Position numbers and translations under genes: made by a program. The notes below the pieces were generated by a model that was given only the letters and a program-made list of their open reading frames with translations, searched no databases and was not told where the DNA came from. Positions 17,910 through 26,221 of a stretch of 43,819 nucleotides of DNA are shown piece after piece. The stretch is from Deltaproteobacteria bacterium. Lineage in GTDB: Bacteria > Myxococcota_A > Polyangia > JAAYKL01. Positions within the stretch are counted from its first letter, which is position 1. Every line of letters begins with the position of its first letter. The DNA is taken from assembly GCA_016936575.1 (NCBI GenBank), contig JAFGXQ010000219.1, positions 1 through 43,819 on the forward strand, read 5' to 3'.

Positions 17910-19799
17910 ATGCCTACTAAGTTGCGTAGCACGATTATCTTACTGGTTGCTCTCTTGTTTACAACCGGCCTCCACGCGCAGGAGAATCAATTACTTATGG
18001 ACGGACAGGGCATGTCCCAGTCCCTCTTTGATCCCGCTGTCGATACCAAAGGCCATATCACCATGGACGGTTCCCCGGTTCTGCCGCACCTGGCGTTCTC
18101 CCTGGGACTGATGCTCGATTTCGGGTTCAATTCATGGATTGCAGTGGAGCAGAGCGGCGCACCGCTGCAGCCGCTATATCTGGGAATGCGCGAGGAGGTC
18201 GAAATTGATATGTACAATCATATCACCCTCGATCGCATGGTCTCGGCCCGTTTTCAGGCCAACTTCGGCCTGATTGACCGGTTGGCCCTCGGTATCCAGA
18301 TTCCGATTCTGGTGCCGTTCGGCCAGTACTACGATGTGAACCCCGAACTGTATGTGGAACAGACCCACTGGTCGAACAAAGGTACATTCGGCGACATTTC
18401 CATTCACGCCAAACTGGCGCTGCTCAGATCGGACTGGCACCCCATCGGATTCGCCCTCATCGCGCAATACCTGATACCCTCAGGGAAATCCGAACTGCTC
18501 ACCGGTGAACCCGGCGCCGGCGCGTTGTCGTTCAAAGCGGTTCTCGATACCGAACCCGCCATGTGGTACCGACTCGGTTTCAACGTGGGCGTACGGCTGC
18601 CCCTCGGCGCCCATGACGAAAATTTCATGGACTGGGACGGCGATGCCAGAAACGCCGACGATTCCGCCATTGAGTTTTTCCCGTTATACAACGAAGGCCG
18701 TCTTTTCCATTACGGTACCATGCTGTACTTCGGCGTCGGCCAAAGTTTCAACATCTGGCCCGAAATCATGGACCTGGTGCTCGAATTCTACGGAAACCAG
18801 CTCACCACTCAGGCCGGAAACATGAACTATCTTTCCATGGAAGGCACCGCCGGTTTGAAATTCTACATTGAGGAAAGTTCCTACCTGATGGCCGGTTACG
18901 GTCACGGCATTCCGGTGGCAGATGCCGAATCCGGGTATTCCTTCCAGAATATGGAACACCGCATGTTCCTGGGATTCTGCTACGAGCCGTCAATGGATTT
19001 GCGGTTACGTGACGATGAACTCGATCGAGACGGCGACGGCATTCTCGACAAAGACGACGCGTGCCCGGATGATCCCGAAGACTTGAACGGCATCGACGAT
19101 GAAGACGGTTGCCCCGAAAACGACATGGACGGCGACGGTATTAAAGACAAATTCGACAAATGTCCGCTGGTTCCCGAAGACAAAGACGGCGATCGCGATA
19201 CCGACGGATGTCCCGAAGAAAAAGAGTATGTGGGAACCGCCAGTGCAGGCCCCTCTCAAACTTCTGACCGCGACATGGACCGCATCGTTGACATTAACGA
19301 CCAATGCCCGGATGACCCGGAGACATACAACGGACGCGACGACGAAGACGGTTGCCCCGACCAGGGTGATGTTATCGTGACCAACGGCGCACTGCAGATT
19401 CTAAAGAAAGTGTATTTCGAGTACAACTCTGACAAAATCAAAGAAGTGTCATTCCAGATTCTCGACGAGGTAGCGGCCACCATCAACAACAACCCGCAAA
19501 TCACCCGACTTGAAATTCAGGGTCATGCGGACGAACGCGGTAAAAACGGCTACAACCTGAAACTTACTCGCAGACGGGCGGCGGCGGTACGCAAATACCT
19601 CATCAAAAAAGGTGTGGCCGCATCCAAGCTGCAATCTCAGGGGTACGGGGAATACTGCCCCATCAACGACCAGAGCAACGAAGCCGCATGGGAAGAAAAT
19701 CGCCGGGTGGAATTTAAAGTGATGGAATTGAACGGAAATTCCACCGGTGTGAAATTGGGATGTGCCGCATCTGACGCGGCCGGCATCGGCGTGAGATAG
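17910..19799 (+). CDS. OmpA-family outer-membrane protein with thrombospondin type-3 repeats
   Basis: About 629 residues from the ATG at 17910 (two in-frame TTG codons sit just before it; AAAGG is upstream). A signal peptide ends GLHAQ. Residues about 25-370 are a beta-rich domain likely to be a barrel. Residues about 373-490 hold calcium-binding thrombospondin type-3 repeats, with DRDGDGILDKDDACPDDPEDLNG, DMDGDGIKDKFDKCP and DRDMDRIVDINDQCP as typical units. The last 130 residues are an OmpA C-terminal domain (YFEYNSDKIKEVSF, LEIQGHADERGKNGYN, LTRRRAAAVRKYLI) that binds peptidoglycan. The protein would anchor the outer membrane to the wall. It is a common architecture in myxobacterial relatives. 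The gene appears to stand alone. Confidence 0.93.
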   Translation: MPTKLRSTIILLVALLFTTGLHAQENQLLMDGQGMSQSLFDPAVDTKGHITMDGSPVLPHLAFSLGLMLDFGFNSWIAVEQSGAPLQPLYLGMREEVEIDMYNHITLDRMVSARFQANFGLIDRLALGIQIPILVPFGQYYDVNPELYVEQTHWSNKGTFGDISIHAKLALLRSDWHPIGFALIAQYLIPSGKSELLTGEPGAGALSFKAVLDTEPAMWYRLGFNVGVRLPLGAHDENFMDWDGDARNADDSAIEFFPLYNEGRLFHYGTMLYFGVGQSFNIWPEIMDLVLEFYGNQLTTQAGNMNYLSMEGTAGLKFYIEESSYLMAGYGHGIPVADAESGYSFQNMEHRMFLGFCYEPSMDLRLRDDELDRDGDGILDKDDACPDDPEDLNGIDDEDGCPENDMDGDGIKDKFDKCPLVPEDKDGDRDTDGCPEEKEYVGTASAGPSQTSDRDMDRIVDINDQCPDDPETYNGRDDEDGCPDQGDVIVTNGALQILKKVYFEYNSDKIKEVSFQILDEVAATINNNPQITRLEIQGHADERGKNGYNLKLTRRRAAAVRKYLIKKGVAASKLQSQGYGEYCPINDQSNEAAWEENRRVEFKVMELNGNSTGVKLGCAASDAAGIGVR

Positions 19800-20064
19800 G
19801 CGCACACACCGTATTTCTCCCCTCTCGATAGTAAAATCCAATCAAAATTATACTCATTTTTCCCATCCAAAATCCCAGGTGCCTCCGAGGCTCGCGTGGA
19901 CTGGCGGACAGTAGCTAAGATATCTGTCAGATACGCGAATCGATCCATATTTTCTGAACAATTTAAACGGATTTTTACATAGATGAACAGTTGGTCAGAT
20001 TTGAAAGTCTCTCCAAAATAGGCGATGATAACCTGAATACAATGGAAAAAAAGGAGTAAATCCA

Positions 20065-21078
20065 ATGGCAAGAACCAATGAATACAAATCCACCGGCGGT
20101 TCATTCAGTAAATTGACCGATGCGCTCAGCTCCATTGATGAACTGCTTGAAGACGTGAAGCGCGCGGACGACACCCAGGAGGGTGCCCCCGAAAAAAAAC
20201 GGGGGTTCAGAGACATTATCGCGGAGTTGCAAACCAACATCGATTCCTGCGTAAACGAACTGAAACATTCCTGGAACGATTTGAAGCTCGATCCGCTGTA
20301 CATCTACAGCACCGAACAAATCAACACAACCGAGTATGTCCGCCATATCAAATTCATTCACCCGGAGTACGAGCACGTCTGGTTGACCGAGGGCAAAGGA
20401 CAGAATGTGGCCAAGCAGATGATACCGTTCATCGACTACCGGCTCACCTACCACTACCAGAACCAGAAAATCACGGTGAACAATCTGCTGCTCGAAACCA
20501 AACTGAATCTGCCCGACTTTAAAACCTCACTGAAAGCGGCGCAGATGGATTTGCAGATATTAAAAGAAGACACCAAACGGGTTGAGCTCGTTTCACAAAA
20601 CGGCACCGCTGCGCATAAAAAACTGACCGAAATGCTTCAACTGTATTGTGACTCCCAATCAATTGAAATTGAAGTAGCAGAAGAAATCATTCCGTTCGTA
20701 GAAACAGAAGCCGAACGTTCGGCGCGGCTGAAAAAAGAACAACAAGAAGCCGAAAAAGCCGCAGCCGAGGCAGAGAAAGCCGCCAAAACGGAAGCGAGAA
20801 AAGCAGAAGAAGCGGAACGGGAAAAACATCGACATTCCGATTTGGAACGTAAACAGAAACAGCAGGCTGCGCAGGCGGTAAAAGATGCCCGCGCCGCGGC
20901 CGCGCAGAAGCGCGTACGGTCCGCTGGCATCAGCGCAAAACCCGATGCACCGACAACGGCAGCCGCGCCCAATGCCGCACCGCCTCGCGCATCCTCCGCT
21001 CCTCCGCCTCCGCCCATGGGACGCGCCAGCGCCGCTCCCCCGCCCCCACCGCCCGCAATGCGAAAAGCCGGCAGCTGA
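20065..21078 (+). CDS. Coiled-coil protein with proline-rich C-terminus, unknown function
   Basis: 337 residues, no signal peptide or membrane segment; AAAAAAGGAG precedes the ATG. Residues 1-200 form an unrecognised mostly helical domain (DALSSIDELLEDVKRAD near the start, VRHIKFIHPEYEHVW in the middle). Residues about 212-288 are a highly charged Ala/Glu/Lys coiled coil. Residues about 292-337 are a Pro/Ala tail with two runs of five and six prolines, separated by MGRASAA. Polyproline runs can be binding sites for other proteins and slow ribosomes, which would require elongation factor P. The next gene is convergent, separated by a palindrome. I do not recognise the family. Confidence 0.75.
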   Translation: MARTNEYKSTGGSFSKLTDALSSIDELLEDVKRADDTQEGAPEKKRGFRDIIAELQTNIDSCVNELKHSWNDLKLDPLYIYSTEQINTTEYVRHIKFIHPEYEHVWLTEGKGQNVAKQMIPFIDYRLTYHYQNQKITVNNLLLETKLNLPDFKTSLKAAQMDLQILKEDTKRVELVSQNGTAAHKKLTEMLQLYCDSQSIEIEVAEEIIPFVETEAERSARLKKEQQEAEKAAAEAEKAAKTEARKAEEAEREKHRHSDLERKQKQQAAQAVKDARAAAAQKRVRSAGISAKPDAPTTAAAPNAAPPRASSAPPPPPMGRASAAPPPPPPAMRKAGS

Positions 21079-21105
21079 CCGATTGAGGTTGATTCAACAA
21101 TCATT

Positions 21106-21143
21106 TCGAAATCCCCCTTCCCCCTTTTCAAGGGGGATTTCGA
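21106..21143. repeat. Perfect 14-bp inverted repeat between convergent genes
   Basis: TCGAAATCCCCCTT (21106-21119) is exactly complementary to 21130-21143, with a 10-base loop. It lies between the stops of two convergent genes, so a bidirectional terminator role is plausible, although no T-run follows on either strand. The AAATCCCCCTT...AAGGGGGATTT form is also a widespread dispersed bacterial repeat, so it may be a mobile palindrome that now ends transcription. Confidence 0.75.
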
Positions 21144-21238
21144 CATTTCCCATCCCATAAAAATACGGGTTCCTTCACAACAGTATAAAAATGAAACTCA
21201 ATGACGTGCTAAAAAAGGAAAGATAAATAACGCGCCGA

Positions 21239-22657
21239 TTACTCAGCTGCAGCGGCGCCGCGTTTCGCTTTGTTGGCTTTATATTCTTCGAATTCCAACT
21301 CAGGATCCACACCACGGGCGGTGAACGGTGCAACCGGCTCACGAGAGCAGTTGTCATCGAGGGGACCGAACATATTCTCTTGTTCTTCAGCCATGATTTT
21401 CAGCAACTTGGCCATTTCCTGCAACCGAGAGGTGTATGCCTCGAAGTGAGACTGTGTGGCATTCTGCAGAATGGTCTTTTTCGAATTGGCGCCGATTGGA
21501 ACCACATACTGATCGGGCTCGGTGGTTAATTTGTCATCCGCACCTTCGGGATTGTACAGTTTGCGCTCATCACTGTATGAACCGGCTTTGGCTTGAATCT
21601 GAACCGATTCACCGTTCATGGCGCCGAGCACAACGATATTGGCGGTCAATGCTCCGTTGTTGTTTTTATCTCTGCTGAAAATCGCACCGTAGTTGGTCAT
21701 GAGCAGTTTCTGAAATTCCTGACCCGCCGTACTCAATGCTTTTTCATCGTTGTTTGTAGCCGCACGATGTTCTGCAACCATTGTGGCAAGCTTATCCCAG
21801 TTATTGTAGAGATTCGCCATCATCTGCACCACCATCGGGTTCAACGTTTTGTAGTTGCGATCGGTGAACAAACGGGCATCGAAAGGGTTGCCGCTCACCT
21901 TGTCAGCCAGAAACGCCACGTGAGCTTTGTGAAATTTTTTCTGCTGGGCATCGGCCAGTGCAGTGTTCACCATTCCCTGCACTTCACCGTGAAGCGCGCG
22001 AAGCTGCTGCATTTCATATTGAACAATCCATGCATCTCGTAACACCTTGTTCAACATACCGCGTTGATTCACCGCCAGACCGGCACCATAGCCGATGCCG
22101 AAAAATACCAGCCCGAGCACCGCGGCAATAACATACAGCGCCTTGTTGCTTTTTCCGGCTTCCGCATCTGAAAACGCCGGGCCGGCGGCTTCAAGATTCG
22201 GTACATAGCTGGGCGAAACCGGTGCAGCGGCAGGGGCCACGTCTGCTGAAAAGGGGTCACGAGACATCGCTTTCTGACGCTCGGCTTCCTGCTGTTTCTG
22301 AATAAAAGACGGAACCGCCGCTCCGGGAGCAGCGCTGGGACCTACGCCCATTCCGGGCAATCCGCCCATGGGCTTCGCACCCATTCCGGGCAATCCGCCG
22401 CCTGCGGGTTTCGCACCGAGACCGGGTAATCCGCCGCCTGCGGGTTTTCCGCCGAGACCGGGCAGTCCGCCACCGCCTCCCAATCCGGGAAGACCTCCCG
22501 CCGGGGGTCTACTGCCTAGGCCGGGCAGTCCGCCGCCCGCCGGTCTGGTTCCGATGCCGGGTAATCCGCCTGCTGCAGGTATCGTACTTGTTTGTTGTCC
22601 AGAAGCACCCGCGGTAGATGCGCCAGTTTGTCCTGTGTTTTTCTGCTCGTCGTTCAA
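21239..22657 (-). CDS. GGLPG-repeat membrane protein, unknown function
   Basis: 472 residues. The start codon is TTG at 22657, supported by GGGAGG 6 bases upstream. The N-terminal 105 residues carry seven copies of GGLPG followed by Leu, Ile or Met and Gly, in a collagen- or elastin-like Gly/Pro context. A Gln/Glu-rich linker leads to one membrane segment (about 174-196, ALYVIAAVLGLVFFGIGYGAGLAV). The remaining 275 residues are helical and soluble, with no recognised motif. With no signal peptide ahead of the helix, the repeats are expected in the cytoplasm and the C-terminal domain in the periplasm. The repeat region could be a low-complexity, phase-separating or scaffold segment; that is inference. 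Convergent with the coiled-coil/proline-rich gene. Confidence 0.75.
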   Translation of the reverse strand: MNDEQKNTGQTGASTAGASGQQTSTIPAAGGLPGIGTRPAGGGLPGLGSRPPAGGLPGLGGGGGLPGLGGKPAGGGLPGLGAKPAGGGLPGMGAKPMGGLPGMGVGPSAAPGAAVPSFIQKQQEAERQKAMSRDPFSADVAPAAAPVSPSYVPNLEAAGPAFSDAEAGKSNKALYVIAAVLGLVFFGIGYGAGLAVNQRGMLNKVLRDAWIVQYEMQQLRALHGEVQGMVNTALADAQQKKFHKAHVAFLADKVSGNPFDARLFTDRNYKTLNPMVVQMMANLYNNWDKLATMVAEHRAATNNDEKALSTAGQEFQKLLMTNYGAIFSRDKNNNGALTANIVVLGAMNGESVQIQAKAGSYSDERKLYNPEGADDKLTTEPDQYVVPIGANSKKTILQNATQSHFEAYTSRLQEMAKLLKIMAEEQENMFGPLDDNCSREPVAPFTARGVDPELEFEEYKANKAKRGAAAAE

Positions 22658-22679
22658 CGTCTTCCTCCCAAGCGGCTAC

Positions 22680-22720
22680 TAGCCTGAATTATATAGGCTA
22701 TCGCCAAACGGTGGTTTGGC
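22680..22720. other. Two short hairpins ahead of a divergent gene pair
   Basis: TAGCCT/AGGCTA (22680-22685 and 22695-22700) and GCCAAAC/GTTTGGC (22703-22709 and 22714-22720) form two adjacent potential stems. They lie in the roughly 200-base region between the GGLPG-repeat gene and the plus-strand barrel gene, so they could be operators or part of the leader of the former. No regulator family is suggested by the sequence. Confidence 0.35.
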
Positions 22721-22854
22721 CGGCCAAAGATTACTTACAATTAGCCTTTCTTGTCAAGGCATGTGATTGTATAAAAGTGATTCAAATTTAGTTACATGGA
22801 AAGATAACACCACCATCGCAACGGAGTGATTCTCTCGAGGGGATTTTAGCGCAA

Positions 22855-23517
22855 ATGACGAACGGAAAGCTACTTTTATTCGGAACACAGATGCACTTTT
22901 TTTTACTCTGTGCCGTACTTCTTTTCAGTGCTGAAAGCTTCGCGTTTAAAGGGGCATTAGGGGTCGGTCTCGATGCCGGATACGCCAATCTGCCCACCGC
23001 GAATCTCATCGAACCGAACAGCGCGCACGGCATAATGAGCCGACTTCGCACGTTCTACGGCATCAGCCGCTCCATCGGAGTTGAACTCACACTTTCAAAC
23101 TCTTTTTACGGGGAAATCACCCCTGTCATTGCGCAGCCCGGAACCACCAACACCGGCACAGCTGCAACCACCACGCTCACACCGATCGAACGAACCCAAA
23201 TTCGAGAAATGTCTCTCGGCGCCATCTACGTGATTGATATATACCGGGTGATTCCCTATTTCAGCGTTGGGCTTGCAAAGTATCATACCCGATCGCGCAA
23301 CGTCGACCAGGGCGCGTCTGTCGGCGATATGGCCGCGTATGTGGATGCCGCCGTCGAGTATCAATTTTCAAAAAACGTATGGAGCGGAGTTGTCGGCACG
23401 TTTCATTTTCCATTCACGTCCAACTCGCAATTCAACGGTCATATGGGAGTAATGTTGCGACTAACGTATGTATGGCATACTCAAAAATTGAATCTGCCGA
23501 AAAAATCGGTAGAGTGA
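22855..23517 (+). CDS. Small outer-membrane beta-barrel protein
   Basis: 220 residues from 22855; an internal ATG at 22891 begins a more compact signal peptide and may be the true start. The signal ends SFAF. The mature protein has the pattern of a small eight-stranded barrel (GALGVGLDAGYANL, GISRSIGVELTLSNSFYGE, IREMSLGAIYVIDIYRVIPYFSVGLAKYH, YVDAAVEYQFSK, GHMGVMLRLTYVW), similar in outline to OmpW/OmpX-type porin-like proteins. It is the first gene of a closely spaced set with the NlpC-like gene (4 bases), tlyA (27 bases) and the RNase HII-like gene (overlap). Function not recognised. Confidence 0.75.
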   Translation: MTNGKLLLFGTQMHFFLLCAVLLFSAESFAFKGALGVGLDAGYANLPTANLIEPNSAHGIMSRLRTFYGISRSIGVELTLSNSFYGEITPVIAQPGTTNTGTAATTTLTPIERTQIREMSLGAIYVIDIYRVIPYFSVGLAKYHTRSRNVDQGASVGDMAAYVDAAVEYQFSKNVWSGVVGTFHFPFTSNSQFNGHMGVMLRLTYVWHTQKLNLPKKSVE

Positions 23518-23521
23518 AAGA

Positions 23522-24241
23522 ATGAACTCTATTGTACTATATATGTTGTTGATATTGGTCATTGCCTGTGACGCCACCCATGCCGACGGGGCACCGGTAC
23601 ATCAGGGCGCGCTGTTCCGCACCCATTGGGAAGAATTTCCATCATCGATACCGAAATCAGAACCACCCAAACGCAGCGAAGCGCACGCATCCATGCCTCC
23701 AAAGGCGTCCCCCGAGTCAGATAATCTTCGCGAACGAATCGCTGCCGCGGCCATCGCTTTACTGGACCACCCAGAAAACAAGGACCAATTCGGTGCGGCC
23801 GACGTACAGAACGTTTTCAAACAGGTTGGGTTATCTGCGTGCGCCCCCGATGACGTCGATGTTCCCCAGTTGGTCAAAACGGCCACCGGTAACAATTCAT
23901 ACGCTACCCAGGCCCATCCGAGAAAGGGAGATCTGGTGTTGTTTCACAACCAGTACGACCGCAATCGCAACGGACAATCCGATGACTGGTTCACGGGTGT
24001 GGGGATTGTGGTTGAACGAAATCGAAAATCCGTCGTTGCCGTCACCCGTACGGGAAGCACGCCGAAAGAGATTGTACTGTCTCCCAAAGGACCGATGGTT
24101 CACACGCACCGTGAAAAAACAGTCAACAGCTTTGTAAAAGTTCCCACACCACACGACCCGACAGACGCCCAGTACCTGGCCGGGCAATTGTACGCCGGGT
24201 TCATCGATGTTGAAGCGTTCGCCGCTCATTGCGCGAAGTAA
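23522..24241 (+). CDS. NlpC/P60-like exported protein lacking the catalytic residues
   Basis: 239 residues. A hydrophobic N-terminus ends LVIAC (Cys16), a good lipobox, though the usual N-terminal positive charge is missing. The linker to about 65 is Pro/Ser-rich. The C-terminal domain (about 66-239) has the layout of NlpC/P60 or CHAP hydrolases found in myxobacteria: a helix VQNVFKQVG, then PRKGDLVLFHNQYDRNRNGQSDDWFTGVGIVV. In active relatives the helix begins with a cysteine (DCSGF-like) and the second motif has His before VGIV; here these positions are Gly/Ala (FGAAD) and Gly159. The match is by eye. If right, this is a non-catalytic wall-binding domain. Same operon as the barrel protein and tlyA. 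Confidence 0.65.
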   Translation: MNSIVLYMLLILVIACDATHADGAPVHQGALFRTHWEEFPSSIPKSEPPKRSEAHASMPPKASPESDNLRERIAAAAIALLDHPENKDQFGAADVQNVFKQVGLSACAPDDVDVPQLVKTATGNNSYATQAHPRKGDLVLFHNQYDRNRNGQSDDWFTGVGIVVERNRKSVVAVTRTGSTPKEIVLSPKGPMVHTHREKTVNSFVKVPTPHDPTDAQYLAGQLYAGFIDVEAFAAHCAK

Positions 24242-24268
24242 ACCCACGCTGGGGAAAGAAAGCGGTTC

Positions 24269-25018
24269 ATGAGTTCCAAACAACGAATCGACAAATTGCT
24301 GGTTGAACGTCAATTGGCATCCACGCGGCAGAAGGCCCAGGCACTGTTAATGAGCGGCAGCGTGCTGGTGAACGATATCGCGGTGACCAAGGCCGGCACG
24401 CAGGTGTCGACCGATGCGGAAATACGAATCAAAGGCGAGCAAAACCCCTATGTGTCCCGCGGGGGACTGAAACTGGAAGGGGCGCTGGACGCACTGGAAA
24501 TTCCGGTGAATGAAAAAATCATTCTCGACATCGGCGCCTCCACCGGTGGATTTACCGATTGCTGTCTGCAACGGGGTGCGACGATGTCTTTTGCGGTAGA
24601 CGTGGGCACCAACCAGCTCGATTATCGCTTGCGCAGCGATGACCGTGTCGTCAGTATGGAACAAACCAATGCGCGCGACATTGAACCATCCATGTTCTCC
24701 CCGCGGCCGAACCTTGCCGTGATCGATGTATCGTTTATTTCCATCAAAAAAATCCTCCGCCCAGTGGTTGAATGTCTGGCGGACGACGCCGACATTCTGG
24801 CCATGGTGAAGCCGCAGTTCGAAGTGGGAAAGGACAAAGTCGGCAAAGGCGGTGTGGTTCGCAGCGACGAAGATCGAATGGCGGCCGCGGCCGGCGTAAT
24901 CGACTTTGCCCAATCCCTGGGGCTCTGCACTGTGAAGCAGGCCGATTCGGTTGTTCCCGGCCCCAAAGGAAACCGCGAAATATTCGTTCATTTTAAAAAA
25001 CGTGTGCAGACGCCATGA
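24269..25018 (+). CDS. tlyA: TlyA-family rRNA 2'-O-methyltransferase
   Basis: 249 residues, the typical length. TlyA methylates cytidines in 16S and 23S rRNA (shown in mycobacteria); related proteins were named hemolysins. An S4 RNA-binding domain occupies about 4-65 (RIDKLLVERQLASTRQKAQALLMSGSVLVND), then YVSRGGLKLEGAL. The FtsJ-like methyltransferase has the SAM motif LDIGASTGGFTDCCLQRGA and the later VIDVSFIS and MVKPQFEVGK motifs, carrying the catalytic K-D-K-E type residues. A GGGGAAAGAAAG stretch precedes the ATG. The stop overlaps the start of the next gene (ATGA), so the two are translationally coupled. Confidence 0.95.
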   Translation: MSSKQRIDKLLVERQLASTRQKAQALLMSGSVLVNDIAVTKAGTQVSTDAEIRIKGEQNPYVSRGGLKLEGALDALEIPVNEKIILDIGASTGGFTDCCLQRGATMSFAVDVGTNQLDYRLRSDDRVVSMEQTNARDIEPSMFSPRPNLAVIDVSFISIKKILRPVVECLADDADILAMVKPQFEVGKDKVGKGGVVRSDEDRMAAAAGVIDFAQSLGLCTVKQADSVVPGPKGNREIFVHFKKRVQTP

Positions 25019-25932
25019 TCATTATCGGCATCGACGAAAACGGACTTGGGCCGGTGCTGGGGCCGATGGTGGTCACCGCATGTGCGTTCCGGGCAAAGCG
25101 ATACGACGAAGCGCATTTCTGGAAGTTGTGTGATGAATCGCTTCCGGCGGACGATTCCAAAATTATATTCAAAAGAAACAAGGAATCGTTCGCTGAAACC
25201 GCGGTCCTTCGTTGGCTGAGCGTATTCAGCCATTTTCCGAATAACGCTACAGAATTGTTCAACACCCTTTGCGAGTCAACGCCCCGGCCCTGCCCCGAGG
25301 CATTTCCGGAGGTTTGTAGACCGCACAATCAAAACGCCATTCCGGCATTCGGTGGAGAGGCGCCCAGACAATTGTCACTCAACCTATGGAACCGCTTTGA
25401 CCACCTGAGCATCACACCCCTTCAAACCAGGGCGTTCCTCTTATGCCCTGGGGAATTCAATGCCCATTTTTCTTCGTCCGATGTGAACAAGCTGCAGCTC
25501 GATTTCAATTTAATGATGCAGCTGATTCAACTGTTCCAGCGCGAGCGCACCGACGATGATGAAGAAATATGGGCCGTCTGCGGCAAGGTGGGGGGCGCGC
25601 AAAAGTACCTGCCCTGGTTTCACGCATTGAACATCACCGATTGCGACATCATCGAAGAGCATCGCGATGTAAGCACATACCGATTGCCCGACAACACCAC
25701 TGTCAGTTTCATCAAAGACGGCGACAGCGCCCACCTGCCGGTGGCGGTGGCGTCCATGGTGGGAAAATACCTGCGTGAACTCAGCATCCAGGAGACCAAC
25801 CGGCTGCTGGCGCCGAATCAGCCCCCTGTCAGCGGCTATCGCGACGTTCGCACCAAGGCATTCATCGAGGCCACCGCCGCGTCCCGCACGGCCCGAAACC
25901 TTCCGGACAGATGCTTTTTACGAATCTGCTAA
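25015..25932 (+). CDS. Divergent RNase HII-like protein
   Basis: 305 residues, about 100 longer than RNase HII. The N-terminus GIDENGLGPVLGPMVVTA is plainly related to the RNase HII motif GIDEAGRGPLAGPVV, keeping the first two catalytic acids (D7, E8), and DSK at 47-49 matches the next family motif. Later, KDGDSAHLPVAVASMVGKYLRE (about 234-255) corresponds to the region with the fourth acid (D237) and GYRDVRTKAF to the C-terminal HxGYGT-like stretch. The third acid position appears to be Cys189 (VCGK in place of VDGN), and the ribonucleotide-sensing GRG is GLG. It has extra sequence at about 80-180. Either a repurposed nucleic-acid-binding relative or a nuclease with altered specificity. A canonical rnhB is not in the window. 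Confidence 0.75.
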   Translation: MIIIGIDENGLGPVLGPMVVTACAFRAKRYDEAHFWKLCDESLPADDSKIIFKRNKESFAETAVLRWLSVFSHFPNNATELFNTLCESTPRPCPEAFPEVCRPHNQNAIPAFGGEAPRQLSLNLWNRFDHLSITPLQTRAFLLCPGEFNAHFSSSDVNKLQLDFNLMMQLIQLFQRERTDDDEEIWAVCGKVGGAQKYLPWFHALNITDCDIIEEHRDVSTYRLPDNTTVSFIKDGDSAHLPVAVASMVGKYLRELSIQETNRLLAPNQPPVSGYRDVRTKAFIEATAASRTARNLPDRCFLRIC

Positions 25933-25999
25933 AAAACTGAAAAACCAATTCATTTCCTTGACACATGCGATGTTGAAAGATAAATAACCTGCCAGCGAT

Positions 26000-26073
26000 T
26001 CGGGAATCGTCTAACGGCAGGACGACGGGTTCTGGCCCCGTTAATCTAGGTTCGAATCCTAGTTCCCGAGCCA
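26000..26073 (+). tRNA. tRNA-Gln (anticodon CTG)
   Basis: A full cloverleaf can be drawn: acceptor TCGGGAA/TTCCCGA, D-stem GTCT/GGAC, anticodon stem ACGGG/CCCGT with loop TTCTGGC (anticodon CTG), and T-arm CTAGG-TTCGAAT-CCTAG. The CCA end is encoded at 26071-26073. The sequence around AATCTAGGTTCGAATCCTAG is characteristic of bacterial tRNA-Gln. Confidence 0.96.
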
Positions 26074-26078
26074 CTCTA

Positions 26079-26151
26079 GGCCCCATCGTCTAGCGGTCTA
26101 GGACACCGGCCTCTCACGCCGGGAACAGGGGTTCGAGTCCCCTTGGGGTCA
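26079..26151 (+). tRNA. tRNA-Glu (anticodon CTC)
   Basis: Cloverleaf: acceptor GGCCCCA/TGGGGTC, anticodon stem CCGGC/GCCGG with loop CTCTCAC (anticodon CTC), T-arm AGGGG-TTCGAGT-CCCCT. The CCA end is not encoded. It starts 5 bases after the tRNA-Gln CCA, so the two are processed from one transcript. Confidence 0.96.
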
Positions 26152-26153
26152 AA

Positions 26154-26188
26154 GCCTTGAAATCCACCCGATTTCAAGGCTTTTTTTT
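26154..26188 (+). terminator. Rho-independent terminator of the tRNA pair
   Basis: A perfect 11-bp stem GCCTTGAAATC/GATTTCAAGGC with a 5-base loop is followed directly by eight T residues (26181-26188). It ends the plus-strand tRNA transcript just before the stop of the convergent korC. Confidence 0.95.
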
Positions 26189-26221
26189 GCCTTTAGTCTC
26201 TCACAAAACCGATCTTCTTTT

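Noticed and set aside
26079..26151. tRNA genes as an integration site for an island
   Set aside because: No integrase, direct repeat of the tRNA end or compositional change was seen next to them; the kor genes that follow are core metabolism.
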